Origin: UBA12567 sp964598425
GTDB lineage: Bacteria; Planctomycetota; Phycisphaerae; Phycisphaerales; SM1A02
Direction: 5' to 3'
Assembly (NCBI GenBank): GCA_964598425.1
Contig: CAZRBV010000013.1
Span: forward strand, 1-64,000
Length of the DNA: 64,000 nucleotides
The notes beneath the pieces are model-generated. The model was not told where the DNA came from. It made no database searches and saw only the letters and a list, made by a program, of their open reading frames with translations. A program made the position numbers and the translations under genes. Shown piece by piece: positions 17,202 to 25,593 of the stretch. Position 1 is the first letter of the stretch; each line of letters begins with the position of its first letter.

Positions 17202-18106
17202 CGTTTACGCACCCTTCCATTCTTCTGCTTCTCGCTGTGCCAGTCATACTCATGGTGTGGGCATGGCAGCGGCAAGGATTCGGGCTTGCCATGCCATTCG
17301 ATCACAAACCACATCGAAGGCACCGCGTTCTGAGCGCCGTCATCCCGCTCTTCGACATGGCTCCCGCAATCATCCTTGCATCTGCCGTCATCGTGCTGGC
17401 TGGACCGCAGGTACTTCGACGGCCGCAGGATGAACGGGTTCTCTCAAATGTACAGCTCTGCGTCGATGTCTCGGGAAGCATGAACAGCGACGGCCGCTAC
17501 AAGATGGCAAGCGATGCGATTCTGGCGTTTCTGGATGAGCGGTCCGAAGATGCCTTCGGTTTGACGTTTTTTGGCACGTATCCAATTCGCTGGGTTCCAC
17601 TCACCCGCGATCTTGACGCCATTCGCAATGCCCTCCCCTTTGCCGATCCCTCTCACCAACCCGCTCATATGGGAGGAACCAACATCGGCAAGGCACTGCT
17701 CTTCTGCGAAGCGAATATGACCGTCGAGGCAGAGGGCGGCGATCGGATGATCATCCTCGTCTCGGATGGGCGGAGCGGGGACCTGAATGAGCCCGCACAG
17801 ATCATGGATGTCGTCGACGCGCTCGATCAATCCGATATCACGCTCTATCACGTTCACGTCGGTACTCAAAGTGCCCCAACCAACGTGCAGGACCTCGCTC
17901 GCGGCAGCGGCGGCGAGTCATTCGTTGCAACAGATCGCAAGAGTCTGGCAAAGGTCTTCACGCACATCGACGCACTTGAACCAGATCGGTTTACGCGCGG
18001 CGGCACCGTTCCCATGGACTGGTTCAAGCCCTTTGCCCTCATCGGGCTGATCGCGATCGCTGTGCACTTCGTTGGTTTGTTCTGGATGAGGTATACGCCA
18101 TGGTGA
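17198..18106 (+). CDS. VWA-domain membrane protein, BatA-like
   Basis: The product has 302 residues. Two N-terminal hydrophobic helices (ILLLLAVPVILMVWAW; PAIILASAVIVLAGP) precede a von Willebrand A domain with a canonical MIDAS (CVDVSGSMNSDG, then GGTN and SDGRS). A C-terminal helix follows (ALIGLIAIAVHFVGLFW). This topology matches BatA/BatB proteins of the aerotolerance-type operons. The start is the ATGA overlap with the preceding gene. It probably pairs with the next VWA protein and is acted on by MoxR. Confidence 0.8.
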   Translation: MTFTHPSILLLLAVPVILMVWAWQRQGFGLAMPFDHKPHRRHRVLSAVIPLFDMAPAIILASAVIVLAGPQVLRRPQDERVLSNVQLCVDVSGSMNSDGRYKMASDAILAFLDERSEDAFGLTFFGTYPIRWVPLTRDLDAIRNALPFADPSHQPAHMGGTNIGKALLFCEANMTVEAEGGDRMIILVSDGRSGDLNEPAQIMDVVDALDQSDITLYHVHVGTQSAPTNVQDLARGSGGESFVATDRKSLAKVFTHIDALEPDRFTRGGTVPMDWFKPFALIGLIAIAVHFVGLFWMRYTPW

Positions 18107-19098
18107 TGTCTCCCACGACTGCCATGATTGTGGCGATCGCGGCAGCGCTGCTCGCAGCGGCGGCCGAGTGGATTCACCGCCGCCGCGTCGCTCGCATCTC
18201 CCACCTTGCGTTCGGCCCACTCAATCGTCCCGCTGCATGGGTTTCAGCCGCTGCGCCGCTCCGAATCGCTGGCATCGCTCTGGCCGTCTGGGGCCTGCTC
18301 ATGCTCGCGGTCCTCGAACCAAAGCCCAAGACCGATCAGACTCCCCGCGAGACGTCGAAACACCTGCTTATTGCATTTGATGTTTCGCCATCGATGCTGC
18401 TTGAGGATGCCGGCCCCGAGGCCGACAAAGTGACGCGGTCCAAGTGGGGCGGAGAACTTGTCCAAGGCGTACTTGATCGGTTGGACCCAGCAACAACTCG
18501 CATTTCAATGGTGGCGGTTTACACCGACGCGATTCCGATCTTTCGAGAGTCCTTCGACAAAGAGGTCATTCGCAATGCGATGGATGGCCTTCCGCTCTAC
18601 GCAGCATTCAAGTCGGGACCGACGAAACTGGAAGAAGGGGTTGTCGAGGCTCTGGAGGTCGCCAAGCCCTGGCTCAAAGGCTCTGCAACGCTCCTTGTTG
18701 TCAGTGATGGCGACGCCACTCCCGGAGGCCAACGGCCACGGCTGCCCGCTTCGATCGCTGACACGATTGTGATCGGCGTGGGCGATCCCCACCATCCTTC
18801 GCCCGTCGCAGGCCACCGATCAAAACAGAACACCACGCAGCTCAAACAACTCGCGGCGCGACTCGGCGGTACGTTTCATCAGGGCAACACGCACCATCTG
18901 CCCACCGAACTGCTCAATGCGCTGACCATGATCCAGCCTCAGCTCGGCGACTCAACTGGATTGCGAGAACTCGCAATCCTGAGCGCCGTTCTTGGTGCAG
19001 CCTTGATCGCGGGCCTACCTCCCGCCCTGTCGGCATTTGGCGTCTCCCGTTCATGGGCTCGCAGCAGGCGAAATGTCATGGCCCGAGGTGCCGCATGA
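18100..19098 (+). CDS. VWA-domain membrane protein, BatB-like
   Basis: The product has 332 residues. N-terminal helices (AMIVAIAAALLAAAAEW; IAGIALAVWGLLMLAVL) are followed by a VWA domain with MIDAS-like FDVSPSM, a conserved Thr region (SGPTKLEEG) and VVSDGDATPGG. A C-terminal helix pair ends near residue 315. It overlaps the preceding gene by seven bases from ATG 18100; the ATG at 18106 (TGATG overlap) is equally possible. It is the second VWA protein of the operon, as in BatA/BatB pairs, and probably assembles with it in the inner membrane. Confidence 0.8.
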   Translation: MVMSPTTAMIVAIAAALLAAAAEWIHRRRVARISHLAFGPLNRPAAWVSAAAPLRIAGIALAVWGLLMLAVLEPKPKTDQTPRETSKHLLIAFDVSPSMLLEDAGPEADKVTRSKWGGELVQGVLDRLDPATTRISMVAVYTDAIPIFRESFDKEVIRNAMDGLPLYAAFKSGPTKLEEGVVEALEVAKPWLKGSATLLVVSDGDATPGGQRPRLPASIADTIVIGVGDPHHPSPVAGHRSKQNTTQLKQLAARLGGTFHQGNTHHLPTELLNALTMIQPQLGDSTGLRELAILSAVLGAALIAGLPPALSAFGVSRSWARSRRNVMARGAA

Positions 19099-19970
19099 GA
19101 GTGATCCCACGCATCGCATGGACGCTCTGGGCGCTCGTCCCGGTCGCCGTCATCGCATTTCACTTTGAGGCAGGCCAACATCTCATGGCGCGTGAAACTG
19201 CCACGGCGACCCTGTCGACGGCGAGAGCGTTGGACGCCAAAGCTGCGGACCTGCAGGCAATCGCGTACGCGCACAATGTTGCGACCATCGCTGCCCGCCG
19301 CGCCACTTTCCTGCCCGATGCGAACGAAGAGGACACAAGCGAACTTGAACGTGCACTGGAAGCCGAGCGGGCTACATATGCAGCTGCAGCAGAAGGATGG
19401 GACGCTGCGGCCGCAGCGTGGGAACACCTCGAGTCACAGCTCAATGATGTCGACTCAAGTCTTGCTTCTCGAGTTCAATGGTCAAAAGGCCGCGCTATGG
19501 TTCGCGCCGGCTCCATCTGGGACGGCGCATTGGTTATGGAATCGCTCGTCATGGATCTTGATGACTCGCCCGGCTCCCCCGATCACGAACTGGCCCGAGC
19601 CGCCAGAGAAGAACTCGGTGTGGCGCACTACTTCGCAGCAAGCCTGTTGCGCCTTCAGGGAAAGCCCGCCACTGAATGGCGACCTGAGGTCATCAAGGCC
19701 AGACAGCACTTTCGATACCTCGCAGAATCTGCCAGTGAAGAGGGTGCTGACCCCACACTCGTTGGCGCACTTGAAGACAACGTGGAACGAGCGATCAACC
19801 TCGAACAGATGGATCACTCCGAGTTAGAGGGACGCCCCCTGCCACAACAGAGCCCAAAGATGGCTCGGCCCGGCAAGAAAAAGGGGCAAAGACCAGGCCG
19901 AGGCACGCGCCCCGGCGAGCAAGACGGCCGCGGCGCTGGAAGGGGCATGCCCTTCGGACCTGGCTGGTAG
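19095..19970 (+). CDS. Exported helical protein of the MoxR/VWA operon
   Basis: The product has 291 residues. The ATG at 19095 overlaps the previous stop. An N-terminal anchor (RIAWTLWALVPVAVIAFHF) leads into a long, Ala/Glu-rich helical region (LERALEAERATYAAAAEGWD, WEHLESQLNDV) and a segment that reads like TPR helices. The tail is Lys/Arg/Gly/Pro-rich and disordered (GKKKGQRPGRGTRPGEQ). It resembles the TPR-containing BatC/BatE position in Bat operons but is not clearly homologous. It ends with TAG. Confidence 0.55.
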   Translation: MRVIPRIAWTLWALVPVAVIAFHFEAGQHLMARETATATLSTARALDAKAADLQAIAYAHNVATIAARRATFLPDANEEDTSELERALEAERATYAAAAEGWDAAAAAWEHLESQLNDVDSSLASRVQWSKGRAMVRAGSIWDGALVMESLVMDLDDSPGSPDHELARAAREELGVAHYFAASLLRLQGKPATEWRPEVIKARQHFRYLAESASEEGADPTLVGALEDNVERAINLEQMDHSELEGRPLPQQSPKMARPGKKKGQRPGRGTRPGEQDGRGAGRGMPFGPGW

Positions 19971-19981
19971 GACGGAACACC

Positions 19982-22900
19982 ATGACAACGCAAACGAATC
20001 TCATGTTCCTCACTGGCGTCATACTCCTGGCGACCGCCTCGGCGACCGCCCAGAAGGTGATACCGCTGGCTCCCTCGTCCGCGACGCCGCCACCTGCCAC
20101 GGCCACCTCGTCCGTCCCACCTGCGGCCGCTGCTGTCAATCCCGATGTCGGTGGCGAGGGAGAAACGCCTGACCCCGCCAATGCGAACAATAGCGAAGAG
20201 GCGGAAGCCCTCCGAATCGTCAACCTGTATGAGGCGCTGCAACCTGATGAGCAGGAACACATGCGGCTCCTCTATGAGACGCAGGACATTGATCTGCTCG
20301 AACTCGTCGCCAAGGTTCGAGGTGATACAGAGCGAAAGCCCGTCATGCCGCAACTGGGGCGCAAGGACTTCAAGAGAACGCCGAAACATGTGCTGGCAGC
20401 ACGGACGAAGCTTGCCCTGAAAGAAGACACCGAACTCGCCGATGAGGCATCACCGTCTGACGCAGCGGAGTGGCTTCACTTGCAGGTCATGGCCGGCAAC
20501 TGGGATGAGCTGGCATGGTTTCTCAGCGAGCGAGCGGGTGACGAAGGTGAAGCGATCTACTCGCACATCATTCAGTCGACCAACCAGGGTGACCCCATGC
20601 TCCTTCCAGAGGAAGTACTCACACTCGCCAATGCTGCTCCCGAAGGCGATGAAGAGAACCCAAGCCCAACGGCGTGGCAAGTTGACATTCTTGGCAAGTT
20701 GCTCAAGCGGGCGTCGGCCCGATCATCCATCGGGCCGATGCTCGCGCGATTGAAGGCAGGAACGCGGCTGTTTGGAGGCGATGCCCCAGAGAACCAGGCG
20801 CGGACCGCCGCCTTGCTCACCCGCGCCGGCCTGTCCGACGAAGCGCTCGCCTACCTGCCTTCACTTGAGAATGCCCGCGAGACCGGCAACGGCCGGGACA
20901 TCCTGATCCACGGCCTGTATCACGCCGACCGGGACGAGACCATTCTATCATGGCAACTCCTTGGCGAAGCCGCGCTCCTGGATGAAGAAGAGTTCGACGT
21001 TCGCCAGGAAGCCCTTCGCGCAGCACTCTCATCGCTGCCGGAGATTCCAGAAGCAGAGGCCACGGTATGGCTCAACGCAGTCTTCGCCGATAAGCGACTC
21101 GCCCCCGCCGCGCTCGAAATCATTGCGCTCGACGCCATCACCCTGGATGAGCGCAAGCTCTCCGACGCCGACCGCGCCAGCGCGGTGCTGGTCATGAAGT
21201 CGGCCGTGCAGACGCTGCTTGACTCGGGCCGCATTGATTCTGAGAGCATCAAGGTTCCGCTTCGCATGTTGACCACCGGTCTGATTGCCGAAGCCGAAGC
21301 TGCGGCATCTTCAAAGAAGAAGAGCGGAGGCGGGGCATCTCGCCAAGCGACGGTCCTGATGCGGGCCCTCCCGGACGACTCGTGGCTTGACTCACTCGAG
21401 CCGAGCCTTGCGGCGCGGGCATACCGCGCCTTTGTTGGTGTCGCCACCATGGCGGACGAGGTCGACACGGCGCTCGAGATACTCGACCGCGGCGTCGACA
21501 AACATCCCGAAGACGCGGCAGCCATGGGCGAAGACTTTCTGACGCTCTGGGTCAAGCGTCTCCGCCCTGACGCCAACGACGGACGCGACGCCGCCATGCG
21601 CGGCATCTACATGCTGTATGGCAACAGCAACATGACGGCCGCGCCGCTGACGCGAGGCCGTCAGGCAAGGAATCTCGATCGTCTCGTCGCTGTGTTGGAC
21701 ATGCTTGAGCAGAGCGGCGTCGATGCCCGCGCGGTTCCTGGCGTCGTTGACGCATTCCGCGCCTGCCACAGCCGATCCGAAGCATTTTCAGAGCCTGACA
21801 TCGCCCGAGTTCTCGGGCCCATCGACAAGCTCCCGGGCGAAACCGCCGCCGACCTCGCTTCGGCAATGCGTGCCGGACTGAGCGGAGATTGGCGGTCGCG
21901 GCAAGTCCAGCAACGATTTGGAATGCGCCGCAACTCCGGGGAAATCGCTCGTGTCATCGAGGATGGCTACGCAACCTCGATGAAGTTGATCGAACGCGCA
22001 ATCGCCGAAGATCCTGATTCGTGGGAACATGCCATCACGAAGGCGCAGCTTGCATCGGAGCGGCTGGAACATCGCCGCTCCCAATCGGATGAGGAACTCG
22101 CAGATTACGAGCAGTTGCGGGAAGAGAGCTTCATTGCATTTCGCGATGCTGCTCTGGCTTATGCTGCCTCGGCCGGTCGCGGGGAAGTCGATGCAAGCGC
22201 TGCCGTCTTTATGGCATGGTTCAACGCCGCCATTGGCGCGGCCGACCTCTCTCAGGTCACCCGCGACAACGTGCTGTACGAAGGATCTGAGCGTGATACA
22301 CAGGTCGAGAACATCCGCGAGACCATTCTCGGCATGTCCCCCGCTCTTGCAGAGGAGCATCTGGATCTCTTCGCTGGAGCATTGACGAACGCGGTCGATC
22401 AACTCTCGCCTGAAGTCAAGCCACGCGTCATCCGCCACGCGCTTCGGATCATCGGTGATCACCCGTCCGGTGCGGGGCTCCGAAAACTCAACAGTCTGTA
22501 TGACGATCTTGTGAAGGATGAAATCCACCTGCGGCTCACGATCGACGGCGCCGACCGGGTCGGCACTGACGAACCATTTGGAGCTGTCCTGACGCTTCGG
22601 TACACCAATGCAGTTGATCGTGAAACGGATGGGTTCTCGAAATATCTCATGTCAGGATATTGGGTCAACATGGGCCGTTTCAGCCGGGAGGTCGACTATC
22701 GCGACAGGCTTGATCGTGCTATTCGTGACGCCCTCGCGGAAGGATTCGAAGTCGAAGGCGTGGGATTCTTCCGAGCAATGCACCCATCGCGCGAGGTCGT
22801 CGAACTCGGGCAGACTGGCTGGCAAGAGAAGCCTTTGGCCTACCTCATCTTGAAGGCAACCGATGAGAGCATCGAGCGACTCCCGTCAGTCGCCATGGAT

Positions 22901-23779
22901 CTTGATTTCATGGACCAACGGGGTCCAGTGATTCTCCCGGTCGAGTCGAATGCCCCGCTCATCGACGCATCTGAGCGCGGCTCCAACAGACCAGTCAGAG
23001 ACCTGGTCATTGAACAGATTGTCGATGTTCGCAATGCAGACTCGGAAGTCGTGCTGGACATCAAAGCAGCCGGTCGCGGCGTGCACGGGCAACTTGATGA
23101 GATTCTGAGCGGACTGGATGATGCCATCCCCGGATTCGAGATCGCAGAGGGCGGAGTCATCACCCACCCGATCCAGATGATTGACGCTGCGGAGGAAGAA
23201 GATTGGTGGTGGATGGACGATGATGATGCTGAGTACGCTGGCGTTGACGATGACGGCATTCACCGCCAGACGATCGAGCGCAGCTGGACGGTGACGTATG
23301 TTCCGACGGCTTCGGCCGCGAGCGGCGACTTCATCATGCCGACTGTACAAGCTGGTGTAGAAGCCACACTGAGGAATCGAACGTACTCAGATATGGACCT
23401 CGTCGATGTTGAAGGTAGCAGCGTCCCACTCGCTCTTGGGGTCAATGTCTGGATGTGGGCGCTTGCCCTGGCCGTGCTGGTCGTCGGCTGCATTGCCGCT
23501 ATCGCCCTGCTTCGAAATCGAGGCAACGAGGGCGATGAAGTCAACGAACTCGATCGCCTGATGCCCGGCCGCGCCACACCCTTGGGCGTGGTCGCGGCGC
23601 TTGAACGCATCGAGCGGGAGTACGGCGATGCGCTGCCCGCCGATCGGCGTCAGGCCCTGCACGCTGAAATCAGCGATCTCCAGGATCGCTACTTCGGCCG
23701 CAGAAGCGAGGCACCCAACGGGCACCTGCAAGACCTCGTCGAATCCTGGGCACGCGAGGCCGTCGCCGCACACCCCTGA
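19982..23779 (+). CDS. Large exported repeat protein closing the MoxR/VWA operon
   Basis: The product has 1265 residues. The signal peptide is MFLTGVILLATASATAQ, followed by a Pro/Ala-rich linker. Several hundred residues of helical repeats, probably TPR/SEL1-like (LANAAPEGDEENPS, AALLTRAGLSDEALAYLPSL, RAYRAFVGVATMADEVDTAL), come next, then a C-terminal beta domain rich in acid residues. A transmembrane helix (VWMWALALAVLVVGCIAAIA) at about residue 1150 is followed by a short cytoplasmic tail with a coiled stretch (ERIEREYGDALPADRRQALH). It resembles the very large periplasmic proteins that end planctomycete Bat-like operons. It probably scaffolds the VWA proteins, but no enzymatic motif is visible. 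It starts 11 bases after the previous stop. Confidence 0.6.
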   Translation: MTTQTNLMFLTGVILLATASATAQKVIPLAPSSATPPPATATSSVPPAAAAVNPDVGGEGETPDPANANNSEEAEALRIVNLYEALQPDEQEHMRLLYETQDIDLLELVAKVRGDTERKPVMPQLGRKDFKRTPKHVLAARTKLALKEDTELADEASPSDAAEWLHLQVMAGNWDELAWFLSERAGDEGEAIYSHIIQSTNQGDPMLLPEEVLTLANAAPEGDEENPSPTAWQVDILGKLLKRASARSSIGPMLARLKAGTRLFGGDAPENQARTAALLTRAGLSDEALAYLPSLENARETGNGRDILIHGLYHADRDETILSWQLLGEAALLDEEEFDVRQEALRAALSSLPEIPEAEATVWLNAVFADKRLAPAALEIIALDAITLDERKLSDADRASAVLVMKSAVQTLLDSGRIDSESIKVPLRMLTTGLIAEAEAAASSKKKSGGGASRQATVLMRALPDDSWLDSLEPSLAARAYRAFVGVATMADEVDTALEILDRGVDKHPEDAAAMGEDFLTLWVKRLRPDANDGRDAAMRGIYMLYGNSNMTAAPLTRGRQARNLDRLVAVLDMLEQSGVDARAVPGVVDAFRACHSRSEAFSEPDIARVLGPIDKLPGETAADLASAMRAGLSGDWRSRQVQQRFGMRRNSGEIARVIEDGYATSMKLIERAIAEDPDSWEHAITKAQLASERLEHRRSQSDEELADYEQLREESFIAFRDAALAYAASAGRGEVDASAAVFMAWFNAAIGAADLSQVTRDNVLYEGSERDTQVENIRETILGMSPALAEEHLDLFAGALTNAVDQLSPEVKPRVIRHALRIIGDHPSGAGLRKLNSLYDDLVKDEIHLRLTIDGADRVGTDEPFGAVLTLRYTNAVDRETDGFSKYLMSGYWVNMGRFSREVDYRDRLDRAIRDALAEGFEVEGVGFFRAMHPSREVVELGQTGWQEKPLAYLILKATDESIERLPSVAMDLDFMDQRGPVILPVESNAPLIDASERGSNRPVRDLVIEQIVDVRNADSEVVLDIKAAGRGVHGQLDEILSGLDDAIPGFEIAEGGVITHPIQMIDAAEEEDWWWMDDDDAEYAGVDDDGIHRQTIERSWTVTYVPTASAASGDFIMPTVQAGVEATLRNRTYSDMDLVDVEGSSVPLALGVNVWMWALALAVLVVGCIAAIALLRNRGNEGDEVNELDRLMPGRATPLGVVAALERIEREYGDALPADRRQALHAEISDLQDRYFGRRSEAPNGHLQDLVESWAREAVAAHP

Positions 23780-23874
23780 CCCGTCGGGTGATTGATCCCC
23801 TTTTCTGAGAACGACTGGCAAAGGCCGGGGTCGCCAGGTGCCTTGATGACAACCAGATACATCACCCGTCGGGT
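23779..23874. promoter_or_regulatory. Two palindromic ACCCGTCGGGT sites upstream of asdA
   Basis: ACCCGTCGGGT lies at 23779-23789 and 23864-23874. Each is an 11-base near-perfect palindrome with a central T, and the flanks extend the match (ATCACCC..) so that the two copies are also inverted repeats with one central mismatch. The second sits just before the asdA promoter region, so they may be operators for a dimeric regulator. The first also overlaps the end of the previous gene and could belong to its terminator. Confidence 0.45.
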
Positions 23875-23907
23875 CGAAGTATATCTAGATAATCTTGTCT
23901 TGATATC

Positions 23908-23915
23908 TGGTATGC
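23908..23915 (+). promoter_or_regulatory. Candidate extended -10 element for the asdA operon
   Basis: TGGTATGCT (TG at 23907-23908 region, then TATGCT at 23910-23915) fits an extended -10. A good -35 is not obvious. A 10-base palindrome TATCTAGATA (23881-23890) lies just upstream and could be a regulatory site. The leader to the ATG at 23989 would be about 65 bases. Confidence 0.35.
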
Positions 23916-23988
23916 TGGTCTCGCTGAACGTCCTGACTGGCGGCCTGTGTCGGCCAGCCCTGTCCGGGCTCCGGAAGTGGAGATTGAC

Positions 23989-25575
23989 ATGCCTGACCAA
24001 GCCGAAATGAAGAAGTACGAAGCGCTCAGCCCCTTCGAACTGAAGAACAAACTGATTGAGATGGCCGGCTCCAAGACCGAGCGGACAATGCTCAACGCTG
24101 GCCGCGGCAATCCCAACTGGGTTGCAACGCAGCCCCGGCATGCCTTTTTTCAACTCGGCAGGTTCGCTGTTGCCGAAGCCGAGCGAACCATGTTCCGTCC
24201 CGGCATCGCCGCCGTGCCGATCCGCGATGGCATTGGCAAGAGATTCGATGACTTCCTCGTTGACAACGCACGTGAGCCAGGTGTCGATCTGCTTCGCGAT
24301 GCTGTCCCCTTCGTTGAGAAACTCTCTCTCAACCTCGAAGACTTTCTGCTCGAACTCTGCGATGGCATTCTGGGCGACCACTACCCCGTCCCCGATCGCA
24401 TGCTCCGGTGCTGTGAACGCATCGTGAGCGCATACCTCGGACAGGAGATGTGTGGCGGCCGGGGATGCGACGACAAATTTGATCTGTTCGCAACCGAGGG
24501 CGGAACCGCCGCCATGACCTATGTCTTCAACACGCTGATGGAGAACAAGATCCTCCACAAGGGCGACAAAATTGCGCTTGGCGCTCCGATCTTCACGCCC
24601 TACATCGAGATCCCATTCCTCAATGACTTTGAATTCGTAGAACTCGAAGTCATGCAGAATGAAGAAGAAGGATGGCAATACAGCCAAGAGCAAATCGACA
24701 AGCTCGCCGACCCTGCAATCAAGGCGTTTTTCCTGGTGAATCCGTCGAACCCAGCCTCGGTCGCTGTCCATCCAGAAACGCTCAAGGCCATGCGGGAGCT
24801 CATCGAGCAACGCCGACCGGATCTGATTGTGCTGACCGATGATGTCTACGGAACATTCGTCAATGGATTCCAGTCGTTCGCTGCCGTTGTACCGAAGAAC
24901 ACAATTCTCGTGTACTCATACTCAAAGTACTTTGGCGCGACAGGATGGCGTCTGGGCGTCATCGGGCTTGCCAAAGACAACATTCTCGATGACGCCATTG
25001 CCGCGTTGCCGCAACGTGAGAAGGACAAACTGCACGAGCGGTACCACAGCGTGTACCTCGACCCTGATAGTGCCAAACTCATAGACCGCATGGTCGCGGA
25101 CAGCCGGACGGTCGCGCTCAATCACACCGCAGGTCTGTCGACACCACAGCAGGTCTTCATGACCCTGCTCTCACTCTCCTGCCTGCTCGACCACGAGGCG
25201 GTCTACAAGGAACATGCTCAGGACATCGTGATCAATCGATACCGATCGCTTTACGAGGGGCTCGGTGTCAAAGCACCCGAGACTCCGTTCAATGCCCACT
25301 ACTACACGACGATTGATGTGCCGAAGCTGGCCCGCGAACGCTATGGCGACGACTTCGCTTCGTGGCTCACTTCCAAACATGAACCTATCGACTTCGTGTG
25401 GCGACTCGCGGAAGAGAAGTCTGTTGTCCTGATGGATGGCGGAGGATTCGATGCCCCGGACATGTCCGTCCGCGTCTCACTGGCCAACCTTGGCGATGAC
25501 GCATATGGCACGATCGGGGAGGCCATTGGCGAACTCCTTTCGGAATATCACGACCGCTTCACGACAGCGTCCTGA
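23989..25575 (+). CDS. asdA: Aspartate 4-decarboxylase (PLP), bifunctional aspartate aminotransferase family
   Basis: This enzyme removes the beta-carboxyl of L-aspartate to give L-alanine and CO2. The product is 528 residues, the usual length, with start MPDQAEMKKYEALSPFELKN after GGAAGTGGAGA. The N-terminal extension (LSPFELKNKLIEMA, AGRGNPNWVATQPRHAFF) is typical of AsdA rather than of simple aminotransferases. PLP residues are visible: LVNPSNPASVA, the lysine in YSYSKYFGATGWRLGV, and a late Arg region (FDAPDMSVRVSLANLG). It is followed after 18 bases by aspT, its known partner: AspT exchanges aspartate for alanine, and the decarboxylation consumes a cytoplasmic proton, giving proton motive force. 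The asparaginase that follows would feed it. Confidence 0.9.
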   Translation: MPDQAEMKKYEALSPFELKNKLIEMAGSKTERTMLNAGRGNPNWVATQPRHAFFQLGRFAVAEAERTMFRPGIAAVPIRDGIGKRFDDFLVDNAREPGVDLLRDAVPFVEKLSLNLEDFLLELCDGILGDHYPVPDRMLRCCERIVSAYLGQEMCGGRGCDDKFDLFATEGGTAAMTYVFNTLMENKILHKGDKIALGAPIFTPYIEIPFLNDFEFVELEVMQNEEEGWQYSQEQIDKLADPAIKAFFLVNPSNPASVAVHPETLKAMRELIEQRRPDLIVLTDDVYGTFVNGFQSFAAVVPKNTILVYSYSKYFGATGWRLGVIGLAKDNILDDAIAALPQREKDKLHERYHSVYLDPDSAKLIDRMVADSRTVALNHTAGLSTPQQVFMTLLSLSCLLDHEAVYKEHAQDIVINRYRSLYEGLGVKAPETPFNAHYYTTIDVPKLARERYGDDFASWLTSKHEPIDFVWRLAEEKSVVLMDGGGFDAPDMSVRVSLANLGDDAYGTIGEAIGELLSEYHDRFTTAS

Positions 25576-25593
25576 TCCTGAAAGGCGATCACC

